Of a stretch of 37,497 nucleotides of DNA, positions 12,803 to 20,815 are shown one piece after another. This DNA is from Streptomyces viridochromogenes DSM 40736 (lineage in GTDB: Bacteria; Actinomycetota; Actinomycetes; Streptomycetales; Streptomycetaceae). How positions within the stretch are numbered: position 1 is the first letter of the stretch; each line of letters starts with the position of its first letter. A program made the position numbers and the translations under genes. The notes beneath the pieces were generated by a model that searched no databases, had not been told where the DNA came from, and saw only the letters and a program-made list of their open reading frames with translations. The DNA is taken from assembly GCF_000158955.1 (NCBI RefSeq), contig NZ_GG657757.1, positions 2,436,063 to 2,473,559 on the forward strand. Direction: 5' to 3'.

Positions 12803-13837
12803 GTGACCACACGGCTTGCCGACATCGCCGCGCAGGCGGGGGTGAGCGAAGCGACCGTCAGCCGCGTCCTCAACGGGAAGCCGGGCGTCGCCGCCACCAC
12901 CCGCCAGTCCGTGCTGGCCGCCCTCGACGTGCTGGGCTACGAACGCCCGGTGCGGCTGCGCCAGCGCAGCGAGGGCCTGGTGGGCCTGATCACCCCGGAG
13001 CTGGAGAACCCGATCTTCCCGGCGCTGGCCCAGGTCATCGGCCAGGCGCTGACCCGGCAGGGCTACACCCCCGTGCTCGCCACCCAGACGCCGGGCGGCT
13101 CGACCGAGGACGAGCTCACGGAGATGCTCGTGGACCGCGGGGTCGCCGGCATCATCTACGTCTCCGGGCTGCACGCGGACACCACCGCCGACATGCAGCG
13201 CTACGACCGGCTGCGCGCGCAGGGCGTGCCGTACGTTCTGGTCGACGGCTTCTCGCCGAAGGTGCAGGCGCCGTTCATCTCCCCCGACGACCGCGCGGCG
13301 ACGAGCCTGGCGGTCACGCACCTGGTGTCCCTCGGGCACACCCGGATCGGGCTGGCCCTCGGGCCCAAGCGGTTCGTGCCCGTGCAGCGCAAGATCGAGG
13401 GGTTCGTGCGCACGATGCAGGACCAGCTGGGCCTGGGCGCCGAGAGGGTGGAGACGGAGCTGGTCCAGCACTCCCTCTACACCCTGGAGGGCGGTCAGGC
13501 CGCGGCGACGGCACTGATCGAGCGGGACTGCACGGCCGTGGTGTGCGCCAGCGACATGATGGCGCTGGGCGCGATCCGGGCGGCGCGGCAGCGCGGTCTG
13601 GACGTGCCGAAGGACGTCTCCGTGGTCGGCTTCGACGACTCCCCGCTGATCGCCTTCACTGACCCGCCGCTGACCACGATCCGCAAGCCGGTCCCGGCGA
13701 TGGGGCAGGCGGCCGTGCGCACGCTGCTGGAGGAGATCGGCGGGACGCCCGCGCCGCACAGCGAGTTCGTGTTCATGCCGGAACTGGTGGTGCGTGGCTC
13801 GACGGCTTCGGCGCCCGGGGATCGCGGCCGCTCCTAG
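12803..13837 (+). CDS. malR: LacI-family maltose regulon repressor MalR
   Basis: This 344-residue repressor should block the mal genes until a maltodextrin signal is present. The N-terminal helix-turn-helix reads TTRLADIAAQAGVSEATVSR, with the hinge at about residues 45-60, then a periplasmic-binding-protein-like effector core (GLVGLITPELENPIFPAL onward, VICASD-like and VGFDDSPLIAF segments). I chose the GTG at 12803 because LacI proteins begin immediately before the HTH. No Shine-Dalgarno is visible, but TACAGT (12789-12794) lies 8 bases before the GTG, consistent with a leaderless transcript. An upstream ATG at 12710 stays in frame but would add a low-complexity extension. Divergent from malE. 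Confidence 0.92.
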   Translation: MTTRLADIAAQAGVSEATVSRVLNGKPGVAATTRQSVLAALDVLGYERPVRLRQRSEGLVGLITPELENPIFPALAQVIGQALTRQGYTPVLATQTPGGSTEDELTEMLVDRGVAGIIYVSGLHADTTADMQRYDRLRAQGVPYVLVDGFSPKVQAPFISPDDRAATSLAVTHLVSLGHTRIGLALGPKRFVPVQRKIEGFVRTMQDQLGLGAERVETELVQHSLYTLEGGQAAATALIERDCTAVVCASDMMALGAIRAARQRGLDVPKDVSVVGFDDSPLIAFTDPPLTTIRKPVPAMGQAAVRTLLEEIGGTPAPHSEFVFMPELVVRGSTASAPGDRGRS

Positions 13838-13957
13838 GACTCCCGTTCCCTCCGACGCTCCCGAGGTTCATGGCCTGATTTCGCCGTGGAACATGCGGGT
13901 CGGGCCGGGTCGCGGGATGATCGGTGAGGAAGCCCTTTTCTGGCAGACTCTGTGCCT

Positions 13958-14836
13958 ATGAGTGACACGACCGTGACGACGCCGGAAGGCCGGGAAGCGG
14001 CCTTTCAGGACCCCGTCGCGGCCGAGACCCGGCAGGGTCCGCTGCACCGGCTGCGCACCCCCCGTCGCCCCCGGTTCTGGTTCGAGATCCTGCTGATCGC
14101 GGTCAGTTACTGGACGTACTCACTGGTCCGCAACGCCGTGCCCGAGCAGCGGGCCGAGGCGCTGCGCAACGCCGACTGGATCTGGCAGGCCGAGCACCAT
14201 CTGGGCATCGCGTTCGAGGAGTCGCTCAACCATGCCGTGAACTCGGTGACTTGGCTGATCATCGGCATGAACTACTACTACGCGACGCTCCATTTCGTGG
14301 TGACGCTGGGTGTCCTCGTGTGGCTGTACCGTCGCCATCCCGGCCGCTACGCGGCGACCCGCCTGGTGCTGTTCGCGACGACCGCCGTCGCCCTCGTCGG
14401 TTACTACCTGTATCCCCTGGCGCCCCCGCGGCTGATGAACGGCGGCGACTTCATCGACACGGTCATGGTCCACCAGACCTGGGGCTCGATGGCGTCCGGC
14501 GACCTGAAGCACGTGTCCAACCAGTACGCCGCGATGCCGTCGATGCACATCGGCTGGTCGGTGTGGTGCGGCCTGACGATCTTCGCTCTTTCGAGGGTCC
14601 CCTGGGTGCGGGTGCTGGCCCTTGTGTACCCGGCGCTGACGCTGGTGGTGATCGTCGCCACGGCCAACCACTTCTGGCTGGATGCCGTCGGTGGCCTACT
14701 GTGCCTGGCGTTCGGGTTCGCGGTGTCGAGGGTGTGGTACGGCAGGCAGCCGTACGCCCTGCCGAGCGTGGTGCCGGCCCAGCGGCCGGACGCGTCCCGG
14801 GGCAAGGACGTGCCGTCGGCCCGGACCAGGGCCTGA
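13958..14836 (+). CDS. PAP2-type membrane phosphatase/phosphotransferase (Aur1/Ipt1-like)
   Basis: This 292-residue multispanning membrane protein belongs to the PAP2 superfamily, probably the PAP2_3 (Aur1/Ipt1-like) branch. The three phosphatase signatures are recognisable: PLAPPRLM (motif 1), PSMHIGWSVW (motif 2, with the catalytic-type His) and ATANHFWLDAVGG (motif 3, with the nucleophile-type His and the Asp). About five or six hydrophobic segments are visible, with a hydrophilic N-terminus of about 45 residues. The substrate, a lipid phosphate or phosphoinositide-type lipid, cannot be deduced. The ATG at 13958 lacks an RBS and follows CAGACT by 8 bases, possibly another leaderless start; a GTG two codons earlier is an alternative. 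It converges on glnE with a 10-base gap. Confidence 0.85.
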   Translation: MSDTTVTTPEGREAAFQDPVAAETRQGPLHRLRTPRRPRFWFEILLIAVSYWTYSLVRNAVPEQRAEALRNADWIWQAEHHLGIAFEESLNHAVNSVTWLIIGMNYYYATLHFVVTLGVLVWLYRRHPGRYAATRLVLFATTAVALVGYYLYPLAPPRLMNGGDFIDTVMVHQTWGSMASGDLKHVSNQYAAMPSMHIGWSVWCGLTIFALSRVPWVRVLALVYPALTLVVIVATANHFWLDAVGGLLCLAFGFAVSRVWYGRQPYALPSVVPAQRPDASRGKDVPSARTRA

Positions 14837-14846
14837 CCCCGGGCCG

Positions 14847-17800
14847 TCAGCGCTCGGCGGCCCCGTAGAAGAGCTCCTCCACCACGGCCCGGGCCCTGCG
14901 GGCCGTGCGCCGGTACGCGTCGAGCATGTCGCCGACGTGCCCGGGGCCGTACCCCAGGTACCGTCCCACCGCCGCCAGTTCACGCGGTTCCGAGGGGAAC
15001 GTGTCGCCGGCCCGGCCGCGTACCAGCATCACCGCGTTGCGGACCCGGGTCGCGAGCACCCAGGCCTCGTCCAGGATCTCCGCGTCCTCGTCCGTGATCA
15101 GCCCGGCCGTGCGGGCGGCGGCCAGTGCCTCTCGGGTGCGGGTCGTCCGCAGACCGGGCTCTTGGGCGCCGTGCCGGAGCTGGGTCAGCTGCACGGTCCA
15201 CTCCACGTCGGACAGACCGCCCGGCCCGAGCTTGGCGTGCAGCTTGGGGTCGGCGCCGCGGGGCAGCCGCTCGGACTCCATGCGGGCCTTGAGCCGCCGG
15301 ATCTCGCGGGCGGCCTCGTCGCCGAGCCCGCCCGCCGGGTAGCGCAGCGGGTCGACCAGCTCGATGAACCGGCGGCCCAGGTCCTCGTCCCCGGCCACGG
15401 GCTCGGCCCGCAGCAGCGCGTGCGACTCCCATGTCAGGGCCCACCGGCGGTAGTACGCCTCGTACGACGTGAGCGTCCGCACGAGCGGCCCGGACTTGCC
15501 CTCCGGGCGCAGGTCGGCGTCGATGAGCAGGGGCGGGTCGGCGCTGGGGATCTGCAGCAGCCGGCGCATCTCGGAGACGACCTTGTTGGCCGCCTGGGAG
15601 GCCTCGCGCTCGTCGACACCGTCACGCGGCTCGTGCACGAACAGCACGTCCGCGTCGGAGCCGTAGCCCAGCTCGTGGCCGCCGAAACGGCCCATGCCGA
15701 TGATCGCGAACCGGGTGGGCAGGCTGTCGCCCCAGCCCTCCCGCACCACGGCCCGGAGCGTGCCGGCGAGGGTCGCGGCCGTCAGGTCCGACACCGCGCC
15801 GCCGACCATGTCCACCAGGGCGCCCTGGTCGGCCTCGGCGGGCTGCTCCTCGGTGCCGTAGGAGCCGACGATGTCGGCGGCGGCCGTACGGAACAGCTCG
15901 CGGCGGCGCACTCCGCGGGCGGCCGTGACCGCCTGGGCGGACCCGTCGGCCCGGCGCACGGCGGCGAGTATCTCCTGCTCGAGGTGGGGGCGGGAGCGCG
16001 GCTCGAGGCCGCCGCCGTCCCCGTCGCCGAGCAGCGCCACCGCCTCCGGCGCGCGCATCAGCAGGTCGGGCGCGAGCCGGCCGGCGGACAGCACCCGGGC
16101 GAGGTTCTGCGCGGCGGCGCCCTCGTCCCTGAGCAGCCGCAGGTACCAGGGGGTCTTGCCGAGCGCGTCGGACACCTTGCGGAAGTTGAGCAGGCCCGCG
16201 TCCGGGTCGGCCGAGTCGGCGAACCAGCCCAGCAGGACGGGGAGCAGGGTGCGCTGGATGGCGGCCTTGCGGGTGACGCCGGAGGCCAGCGCCTCCAGGT
16301 GGCGCAGGGCCGAGGCGGGGTCGGCGTAGCCGAGGGCGACCATGCGTTCCCGGGCCGCCTCGGCGCTCAGCCGGGCCTCGCCGCTCGCGAGCTGCGCGAC
16401 CGCGTCGAGCAGCGGCCGGTAGAACAGCTTCTCGTGCAGCCGCCGTACGACGGTGGCGTGCCGCTTCCACTCGCGGATCAGCTCGGCGACCGGGTCGGTG
16501 CGCAGGCCGAGGGAGCGGCCGATGCGGCGCAGCTCGGCCTCCTCCTCGGGGACGAGATGGGTGCGGCGCAGCCGGAACAGCTGGATCCGGTGCTCCATGG
16601 TGCGCAGGAAGCGGTAGGCCTCGTCGAGCTGCGCGGCGTCGGCCCGGCCCACGTAGCCGCCGGCGGCGAGGGCCCCCAGCGCGTCGAGGGTCGTGCCGCT
16701 GCGCAGGGAGGTGTCGGTCCGGCCGTGCACCAGCTGGAGCAGCTGCACGGCGAACTCGACGTCCCTGAGGCCGCCCGGGCCCAGCTTCAGCTGGCGGTCG
16801 ACCTCGGCGACGGGGATGTTCTCCACGACCCGGCGGCGCATCTTCTGCACGTCGGGGACGAAGTTCTCGCGCTCGGCGGCCTTCCACACCAGGGGCTGGA
16901 CGGCGGCCACGTACTCCTCGCCGAGCTCCAGGTCGCCGGCGACCGGGCGGGCCTTGAGCAGTGCCTGGAACTCCCAGGTCTTGGCCCAGCGCTGGTAGTA
17001 GGCGAGGTGGCTGGAGAGGGTCCGGACGAGCGGGCCGTTCCTGCCCTCGGGCCGCAGGTTGGCGTCCACGGGCCAGATGGAGCCCTCGACCGTGGTCTCC
17101 GAGCAGATCCGCATCATGTGCGAGGCGAGCCGGGTGGCGGCGCGCACGGCCTTGGTCTCGTCGGCCCCCTCGACGGCCTCCCCGACGAAGATGACGTCCA
17201 CGTCGGAGACGTAGTTCAGCTCGTGGCCGCCGCACTTGCCCATCGCGATGACCGCGAGCCGGCACAGCCCGGCGTCCTCCGGCGCGGCGGCCTCGGCGAG
17301 ACCGAGGGCGGCGCGCAGGGTGGCGGTGGCCAGGTCGGCGAGTTCGGCGGCGGACTCGGCGACGCCGGTGGTGCCGCAGACGTCCCGGGCGGCGATGGAC
17401 AGCAGGCAGCGCCGGTAGGCGACGCGCAGGGAGACCGGGTCGTCCGCCTCCGCGAGGCCTGCCTCGAACTCCTCCACCCCGGGGTGCAGGTCGTACGCCT
17501 CGTACATGACGAGCGCCTGCCAGTCGTCGGGGTGCCGGCTGAGGTGGTCGGCGAGGGCGGTGGAGGCGCCGAGCACGCCGAGGAGCCGGTCGCGCAGGGG
17601 CTTGGCCGCGATCAGCGTGTCGAGCAGCTCCTGGCGGGCGCCGGGGTTCGGCTGGGCCTCCAGCAGCCGGACGAGCCCGAGCAGCGCGAGATCGGGGTCG
17701 GCGGTCCCGCCCAGCGCCTCCAGCAGCACCGGGTCGTCGCGCAGGGGCACCAGATCGGGGCTGTCCAGGAGCCGTTCGGCGGCGGAGGCGTCGGTGAAGC

Positions 17801-17855
17801 CGTGCCGCAGCAGTCGTGTGAAGGTGCTGCTCCTGCGCCCCGGCGCCGCCGTCAT
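14847..17855 (-). CDS. glnE: Bifunctional glutamine synthetase adenylyltransferase/adenylyl-removing enzyme
   Basis: This 1002-residue enzyme adenylylates and deadenylylates glutamine synthetase in response to nitrogen status. Two nucleotidyltransferase domains are visible, each with the G-GGxEL-Y-SD-D signature: MGKCGGHELNYVSDVDV (about 205-221; deadenylylating half in this family) and MGRFGGHELGYGSDADV (about 715-735; adenylylating half). Each is followed by a GlnD-UR_UTase-like helical segment containing LGPGGLRDVEF or LGPGGLSDVEW. Length is normal for actinobacterial GlnE. The ATG follows GGGAGG by 6-7 bases. Its expected main target, the GSI glnA, is outside the window; a paralogue, glnA2, lies 1.3 kb away on the same strand. 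Confidence 0.95.
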   Translation of the reverse strand: MTAAPGRRSSTFTRLLRHGFTDASAAERLLDSPDLVPLRDDPVLLEALGGTADPDLALLGLVRLLEAQPNPGARQELLDTLIAAKPLRDRLLGVLGASTALADHLSRHPDDWQALVMYEAYDLHPGVEEFEAGLAEADDPVSLRVAYRRCLLSIAARDVCGTTGVAESAAELADLATATLRAALGLAEAAAPEDAGLCRLAVIAMGKCGGHELNYVSDVDVIFVGEAVEGADETKAVRAATRLASHMMRICSETTVEGSIWPVDANLRPEGRNGPLVRTLSSHLAYYQRWAKTWEFQALLKARPVAGDLELGEEYVAAVQPLVWKAAERENFVPDVQKMRRRVVENIPVAEVDRQLKLGPGGLRDVEFAVQLLQLVHGRTDTSLRSGTTLDALGALAAGGYVGRADAAQLDEAYRFLRTMEHRIQLFRLRRTHLVPEEEAELRRIGRSLGLRTDPVAELIREWKRHATVVRRLHEKLFYRPLLDAVAQLASGEARLSAEAARERMVALGYADPASALRHLEALASGVTRKAAIQRTLLPVLLGWFADSADPDAGLLNFRKVSDALGKTPWYLRLLRDEGAAAQNLARVLSAGRLAPDLLMRAPEAVALLGDGDGGGLEPRSRPHLEQEILAAVRRADGSAQAVTAARGVRRRELFRTAAADIVGSYGTEEQPAEADQGALVDMVGGAVSDLTAATLAGTLRAVVREGWGDSLPTRFAIIGMGRFGGHELGYGSDADVLFVHEPRDGVDEREASQAANKVVSEMRRLLQIPSADPPLLIDADLRPEGKSGPLVRTLTSYEAYYRRWALTWESHALLRAEPVAGDEDLGRRFIELVDPLRYPAGGLGDEAAREIRRLKARMESERLPRGADPKLHAKLGPGGLSDVEWTVQLTQLRHGAQEPGLRTTRTREALAAARTAGLITDEDAEILDEAWVLATRVRNAVMLVRGRAGDTFPSEPRELAAVGRYLGYGPGHVGDMLDAYRRTARRARAVVEELFYGAAER

Positions 17856-17865
17856 CCCGGGCCTC

Positions 17866-17898
17866 CCTCGGACTTGCCTCGGACTTTCCTCGGATCAA
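17866..17898 (-). repeat. Three tandem 11-bp repeats in the glnE leader
   Basis: CCTCGGACTTG (17866-17876), CCTCGGACTTT (17877-17887) and CCTCGGATCAA (17888-17898) are consecutive copies, the third diverged at its end. They sit directly upstream of the glnE RBS. A direct repeat with helical-turn spacing could be an activator or repressor site, or simple slippage. The remaining 17899-18133 stretch contains only a short GAGCCGC/GCGGCTC hairpin (18076-18105). Confidence 0.6.
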
Positions 17899-18133
17899 GG
17901 TCGTACGGCTTTGAGCCTAACCGCAGAGCCAAGGGGAAGCGTGGGTGAGTTCGGCGGGCGGACGGGTTCCGCCGCCCGTGACGACGCCGAGGGGCGGAGG
18001 AACACGCGGTGGGGAACTGGGCCGTGTCGCGTCCACTCGGTGGCGCCGCGCCCCGTTTTCGGCTTCGGTGAGGGGGAGCCGCTCCGCCGGACGGGGCGGC
18101 GGCTCGCATGACGCCGGACGAAGGAGTCTCGCC

Positions 18134-18580
18134 GTGGACATCACCCTCGAAGTCATCCCGCTGCCCGTGACCGACATCGACCGCGCCCGGGACTTCTACC
18201 GGGACAAGGTCGGCTTCCACGTGGACATCGACCAGGAGGTCATGCCCGGGATGCGGATCGTCCAGCTGACGCCCCCGGGCTCCGGCTGCTCGATCGCCCT
18301 CGGCGCGAGTATCTGGGAGATGACCCCCGGCCCCACCCCGGCACCCGGCTCCTACCAGGGCCTGCAACTGTGCGTGGCCGACATCAAGGCGGCCCACGCC
18401 GAGCTCGTCGCACGCGGGCTCGACGTCTCGGAACCGGTCCAGTACTCCCCCGACGACGGCGCCACGTTCATGCACTTCCAGGACCCGGACGGCAACGGCT
18501 GGGCGGTCCAGGAGTACCGGCGGCGGGCCACGGAGCCGCTGCACCGGGTGCTGGCCGACCTGAAGCGGCAGCAGGCGTAG
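18134..18580 (+). CDS. VOC-fold (glyoxalase/bleomycin-resistance-like) protein
   Basis: This 148-residue single-unit protein has the two beta-alpha-beta-beta-beta repeats of the vicinal-oxygen-chelate superfamily: LPVTDIDRARDFYRDKVGF at the start, LQLCVADIKAAHAELVARG in the middle and FMHFQDPDGNGWAVQEY at the end. These fit a small metal-dependent enzyme or binding protein; the substrate is unknown. The GTG start follows AAGGAG by 7 bases; the frame is open upstream but has no other sensible start. It stands alone and converges on the DUF5959-like gene. Confidence 0.85.
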   Translation: MDITLEVIPLPVTDIDRARDFYRDKVGFHVDIDQEVMPGMRIVQLTPPGSGCSIALGASIWEMTPGPTPAPGSYQGLQLCVADIKAAHAELVARGLDVSEPVQYSPDDGATFMHFQDPDGNGWAVQEYRRRATEPLHRVLADLKRQQA

Positions 18581-18635
18581 CGGGACCCGGGGCCCAAGGC
18601 GGCGAGGTACCGGGCGGCGAGCCGCATCCTGACCC

Positions 18636-19067
18636 TCAGTCCTCCTCGGGAGGCCAGGTCTCCAGGGCCAGGTCCAGTCGCCGGTATGCGTCGTCGAACC
18701 AGGTGTCGGCCAGCGGGACGGTCACGGTCACCGTCGTCAGGGACATCGAGTCGTCCCTGATGGTGACCTGGCACCGGTCGTCGTCCTCGTCGCGTTCGAT
18801 GAACAGCCCCGGGGCCCGGGTGTCCGCCCGCCAGGCGATGTCCTGCCCGGCGTCCAGCATGTCCAAAGCCTGCTGCCACTGACGCAGATCCCCGGCGAGG
18901 AGCCGGGTCGGCAGGCCGCCGCGCACGAAGGGCGTGTCGATCCGGAACTCTCCGGCCAGGACATCGGGCCGGTGGGGGTGGTCCCGTCGCTCACTGCCGG
19001 TGATCCGGAGGACGACGCTGTTGCCCTGACCCTCCAGACGTATCAGGTCGATCGGTTCCTCAGCCAT
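18636..19067 (-). CDS. DUF5959-like protein of unknown function
   Basis: This 143-residue soluble acidic protein has no signal peptide or membrane segment. The pattern IDLIRLEGQGNSVVLRI, a central LLAGDLRQWQQALDML, then VTIRDD and a C-terminal WFDDAYRRLDLALETWPPEE resembles the DUF5959 family of Streptomyces proteins (from memory). Function is unknown. The ATG lies about 95 bases downstream of glnA2 on the same strand, beyond a hairpin that probably ends glnA2, so read-through is possible but a separate transcript is likelier. Confidence 0.7.
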   Translation of the reverse strand: MAEEPIDLIRLEGQGNSVVLRITGSERRDHPHRPDVLAGEFRIDTPFVRGGLPTRLLAGDLRQWQQALDMLDAGQDIAWRADTRAPGLFIERDEDDDRCQVTIRDDSMSLTTVTVTVPLADTWFDDAYRRLDLALETWPPEED

Positions 19068-19095
19068 GGGACACCTTCCAGTTCGCGCGCGCCGA

Positions 19096-19149
19096 GGGCC
19101 GACGGCTCACGGCCGCCGGCCCCATGTTCCCGGTTGCGGGGAAACCCGC
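19096..19149 (-). terminator. Hairpins after glnA2
   Basis: GCGGG-GAAA-CCCGC (19136-19149) lies 11 bases beyond the glnA2 stop. A second, larger stem, GGGCCGACGGC (19096-19106) with GCCGCCGGCCC (19112-19122), has one mismatch in 11 bp. Together they look like the glnA2 terminator. Confidence 0.6.
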
Positions 19150-19160
19150 TCCGTCTGTTC

Positions 19161-20522
19161 TTACAGCGCGGGAAGGTTCTTCCGCAGCTCGAACGCGGTC
19201 ACCTCGGACCGGTACTCCTCCCACTCCTGGCGCTTGTTGCGCAGGAAGAAGTCGAAGACGTGCTCGCCGAGGGTCTCGGCGACCAGGTCGCTGCGTTCCA
19301 TCAGAGTGAGGGCCTCGCCGAGGTTCTGGGGGAGCGGCTCGATGCCCATCGCGCGGCGCTCCGCGTCGGAGAGGGCCCAGACGTCGTCCTCGGCGCCCGG
19401 CGGGAGCTCGTAGCTCTCCTCGATGCCCTTGAGGCCGGCGGCGAGCAGGACCGCGTAGGCCAGGTACGGGTTCGCGCCGGAGTCCAGGGAGCGGACCTCC
19501 ACGCGCGCCGAGCCCGTCTTGCCGGGCTTGTACATCGGCACGCGGACCAGCGCCGAGCGGTTGTTGTGGCCCCAGCAGATGTACGAGGGTGCCTCGCCGC
19601 CCGCGCCCGCCGTGCGCTCCGCGCCGCCCCAGATGCGCTTGTAGGAGTTGACCCACTGGTTGGTGACCGCGGAGATCTCCGCCGCGTGCCGCAGCAGACC
19701 GGCGATGAAGGAGCGGCCCACCTTCGACAGCTGGTACTCCGAGCCCGACTCGTAGAAGGCGTTGCGGTCGCCCTCGAAGAGCGACAGGTGGGTGTGCATG
19801 CCGCTGCCGGGGTGCTCGGAGAACGGCTTCGGCATGAAGGTCGCCTGGACGCCCTGCTCCAGCGCCACCTGCTTCATGACCAGGCGGAACGTCATGATGT
19901 TGTCGGCCGTGGAGAGCGCGTCGGCGTAGCGCAGGTCGATCTCCTGCTGGCCGGGGGCGCCCTCATGGTGGGAGAACTCGACCGAGATGCCCATCGACTC
20001 CAGCATGGTGATCGCCTGGCGGCGGAAGTCCATGCCGACGTTGGTCGGGGTGTGGTCGAAGTAGCCGGAGTTGTCGGCGGGCGTCGGGCGGCTGCCGTCC
20101 AGCGGCCGGTCCTTCAGCAGGAAGAACTCGATCTCCGGGTGCGTGTAGAACGTGAAGCCCAGGTCGGAGGTGCGGGCCAGGGCGCGCTTGAGCACGTAGC
20201 GCGGGTCGGCGAAGGACGGGGAGCCGTCCGGCATGAGGATGTCGCAGAACATCCGGGCCGTGCCCGGGGCCTCCGCGCGCCAGGGCAGGATCTGGAAGGT
20301 CGACGGGTCCGGCTTGGCGATCATGTCGGACTCGTAGACCCGGGCGAAGCCCTCGATGGCGGAGCCGTCGAAACCGATGCCCTCGTCGAAGGCCTGCTCC
20401 AGCTCGGCCGGGGCCACGGCGACGGACTTGAGGAAGCCCAGCACGTCCGTGAACCACAGGCGTACGAACCGGATGTCGCGCTCCTCCAACGTCCGGAGCA
20501 CGAACTCCTGCTGCTTGTCCAT
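19161..20522 (-). CDS. glnA2: Glutamine-synthetase-like ligase GlnA2 (probable gamma-glutamylpolyamine synthetase)
   Basis: This 453-residue protein has the full GS fold: a short beta-Grasp N-domain (FVRLWFTDVLG), then the catalytic domain with HPEIEFFLL, GQQEIDLRYADAL, GSGMHTHLSLF and NRSALVRVP. It is the GlnA2-type paralogue rather than the main GSI. In S. coelicolor this orthologue has been reported to glutamylate polyamines (family knowledge); the specificity here is not proved. The segment ESYELPPGAEDD keeps a tyrosine where GSI is adenylylated, although the usual NLYDLPP context is changed. I prefer the ATG at 20522 because GGGGA lies about 8 bases before it; an ATG five codons upstream has its AAGG directly abutting. 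Divergent from hmp. Confidence 0.9.
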   Translation of the reverse strand: MDKQQEFVLRTLEERDIRFVRLWFTDVLGFLKSVAVAPAELEQAFDEGIGFDGSAIEGFARVYESDMIAKPDPSTFQILPWRAEAPGTARMFCDILMPDGSPSFADPRYVLKRALARTSDLGFTFYTHPEIEFFLLKDRPLDGSRPTPADNSGYFDHTPTNVGMDFRRQAITMLESMGISVEFSHHEGAPGQQEIDLRYADALSTADNIMTFRLVMKQVALEQGVQATFMPKPFSEHPGSGMHTHLSLFEGDRNAFYESGSEYQLSKVGRSFIAGLLRHAAEISAVTNQWVNSYKRIWGGAERTAGAGGEAPSYICWGHNNRSALVRVPMYKPGKTGSARVEVRSLDSGANPYLAYAVLLAAGLKGIEESYELPPGAEDDVWALSDAERRAMGIEPLPQNLGEALTLMERSDLVAETLGEHVFDFFLRNKRQEWEEYRSEVTAFELRKNLPAL

Positions 20523-20754
20523 CTTCCGCTTCCCCATCCTTGCTGGTCAGGCCGCCTTCTCTTCCGTACCACGGGAGGCGGTCGGGCACCTGAGCATCCC
20601 ACCACACCACCATTTCGTACGCGTTGCACACCATGATCGCCCGGACGACCCGGATCCGAACGCTTCCGTACGGCGGGTGGACTGCTCTTCCGCCCATAGT
20701 GCCTGCTCGCGCCCGCATCCGTAATGGCCGGTCCGCTTCGCTCCCCCGCTCCTT

Positions 20755-20777
20755 AAGTTGCATCTCAGATGCAACTT
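20755..20777. promoter_or_regulatory. Perfect NsrR-type operator ahead of hmp
   Basis: AAGTTGCATCT, one central C, then AGATGCAACTT form a perfect 11-1-11 palindrome ending 38 bases before the hmp start. Architecture and sequence are close to the nitric-oxide-sensing NsrR consensus (AAGATGCATTT half-sites in E. coli). The gap on the glnA2 side (20523-20754) shows no further clear motif. Confidence 0.85.
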
Positions 20778-20815
20778 TAAATAGCGTGCGCACAGTCGAG
20801 TACAGAGGAGCCCCG

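Noticed and set aside
12412..12900. N-terminal extension of malE to 12900
   Set aside because: It would run through the malE promoter and operators and past malR's start, and would bury the lipoprotein signal. The ATG at 12411 has a good RBS.
17899..18133. An additional gene between glnE and the VOC gene
   Set aside because: Open frames here have no RBS and no conserved pattern. They are upstream continuations of the VOC frame or shadows.
20523..20640. Small minus-strand ORF upstream of glnA2 (starts MVCNAYEMVVWWDAQVP)
   Set aside because: It has no RBS, runs into glnA2 in another frame and has no recognised family; probably leader sequence.
20624..20815. Extended Hmp start upstream of 20816
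   Set aside because: It includes the NsrR operator and gives a non-globin N-terminus. The ATG at 20816 has an RBS and the normal family length.
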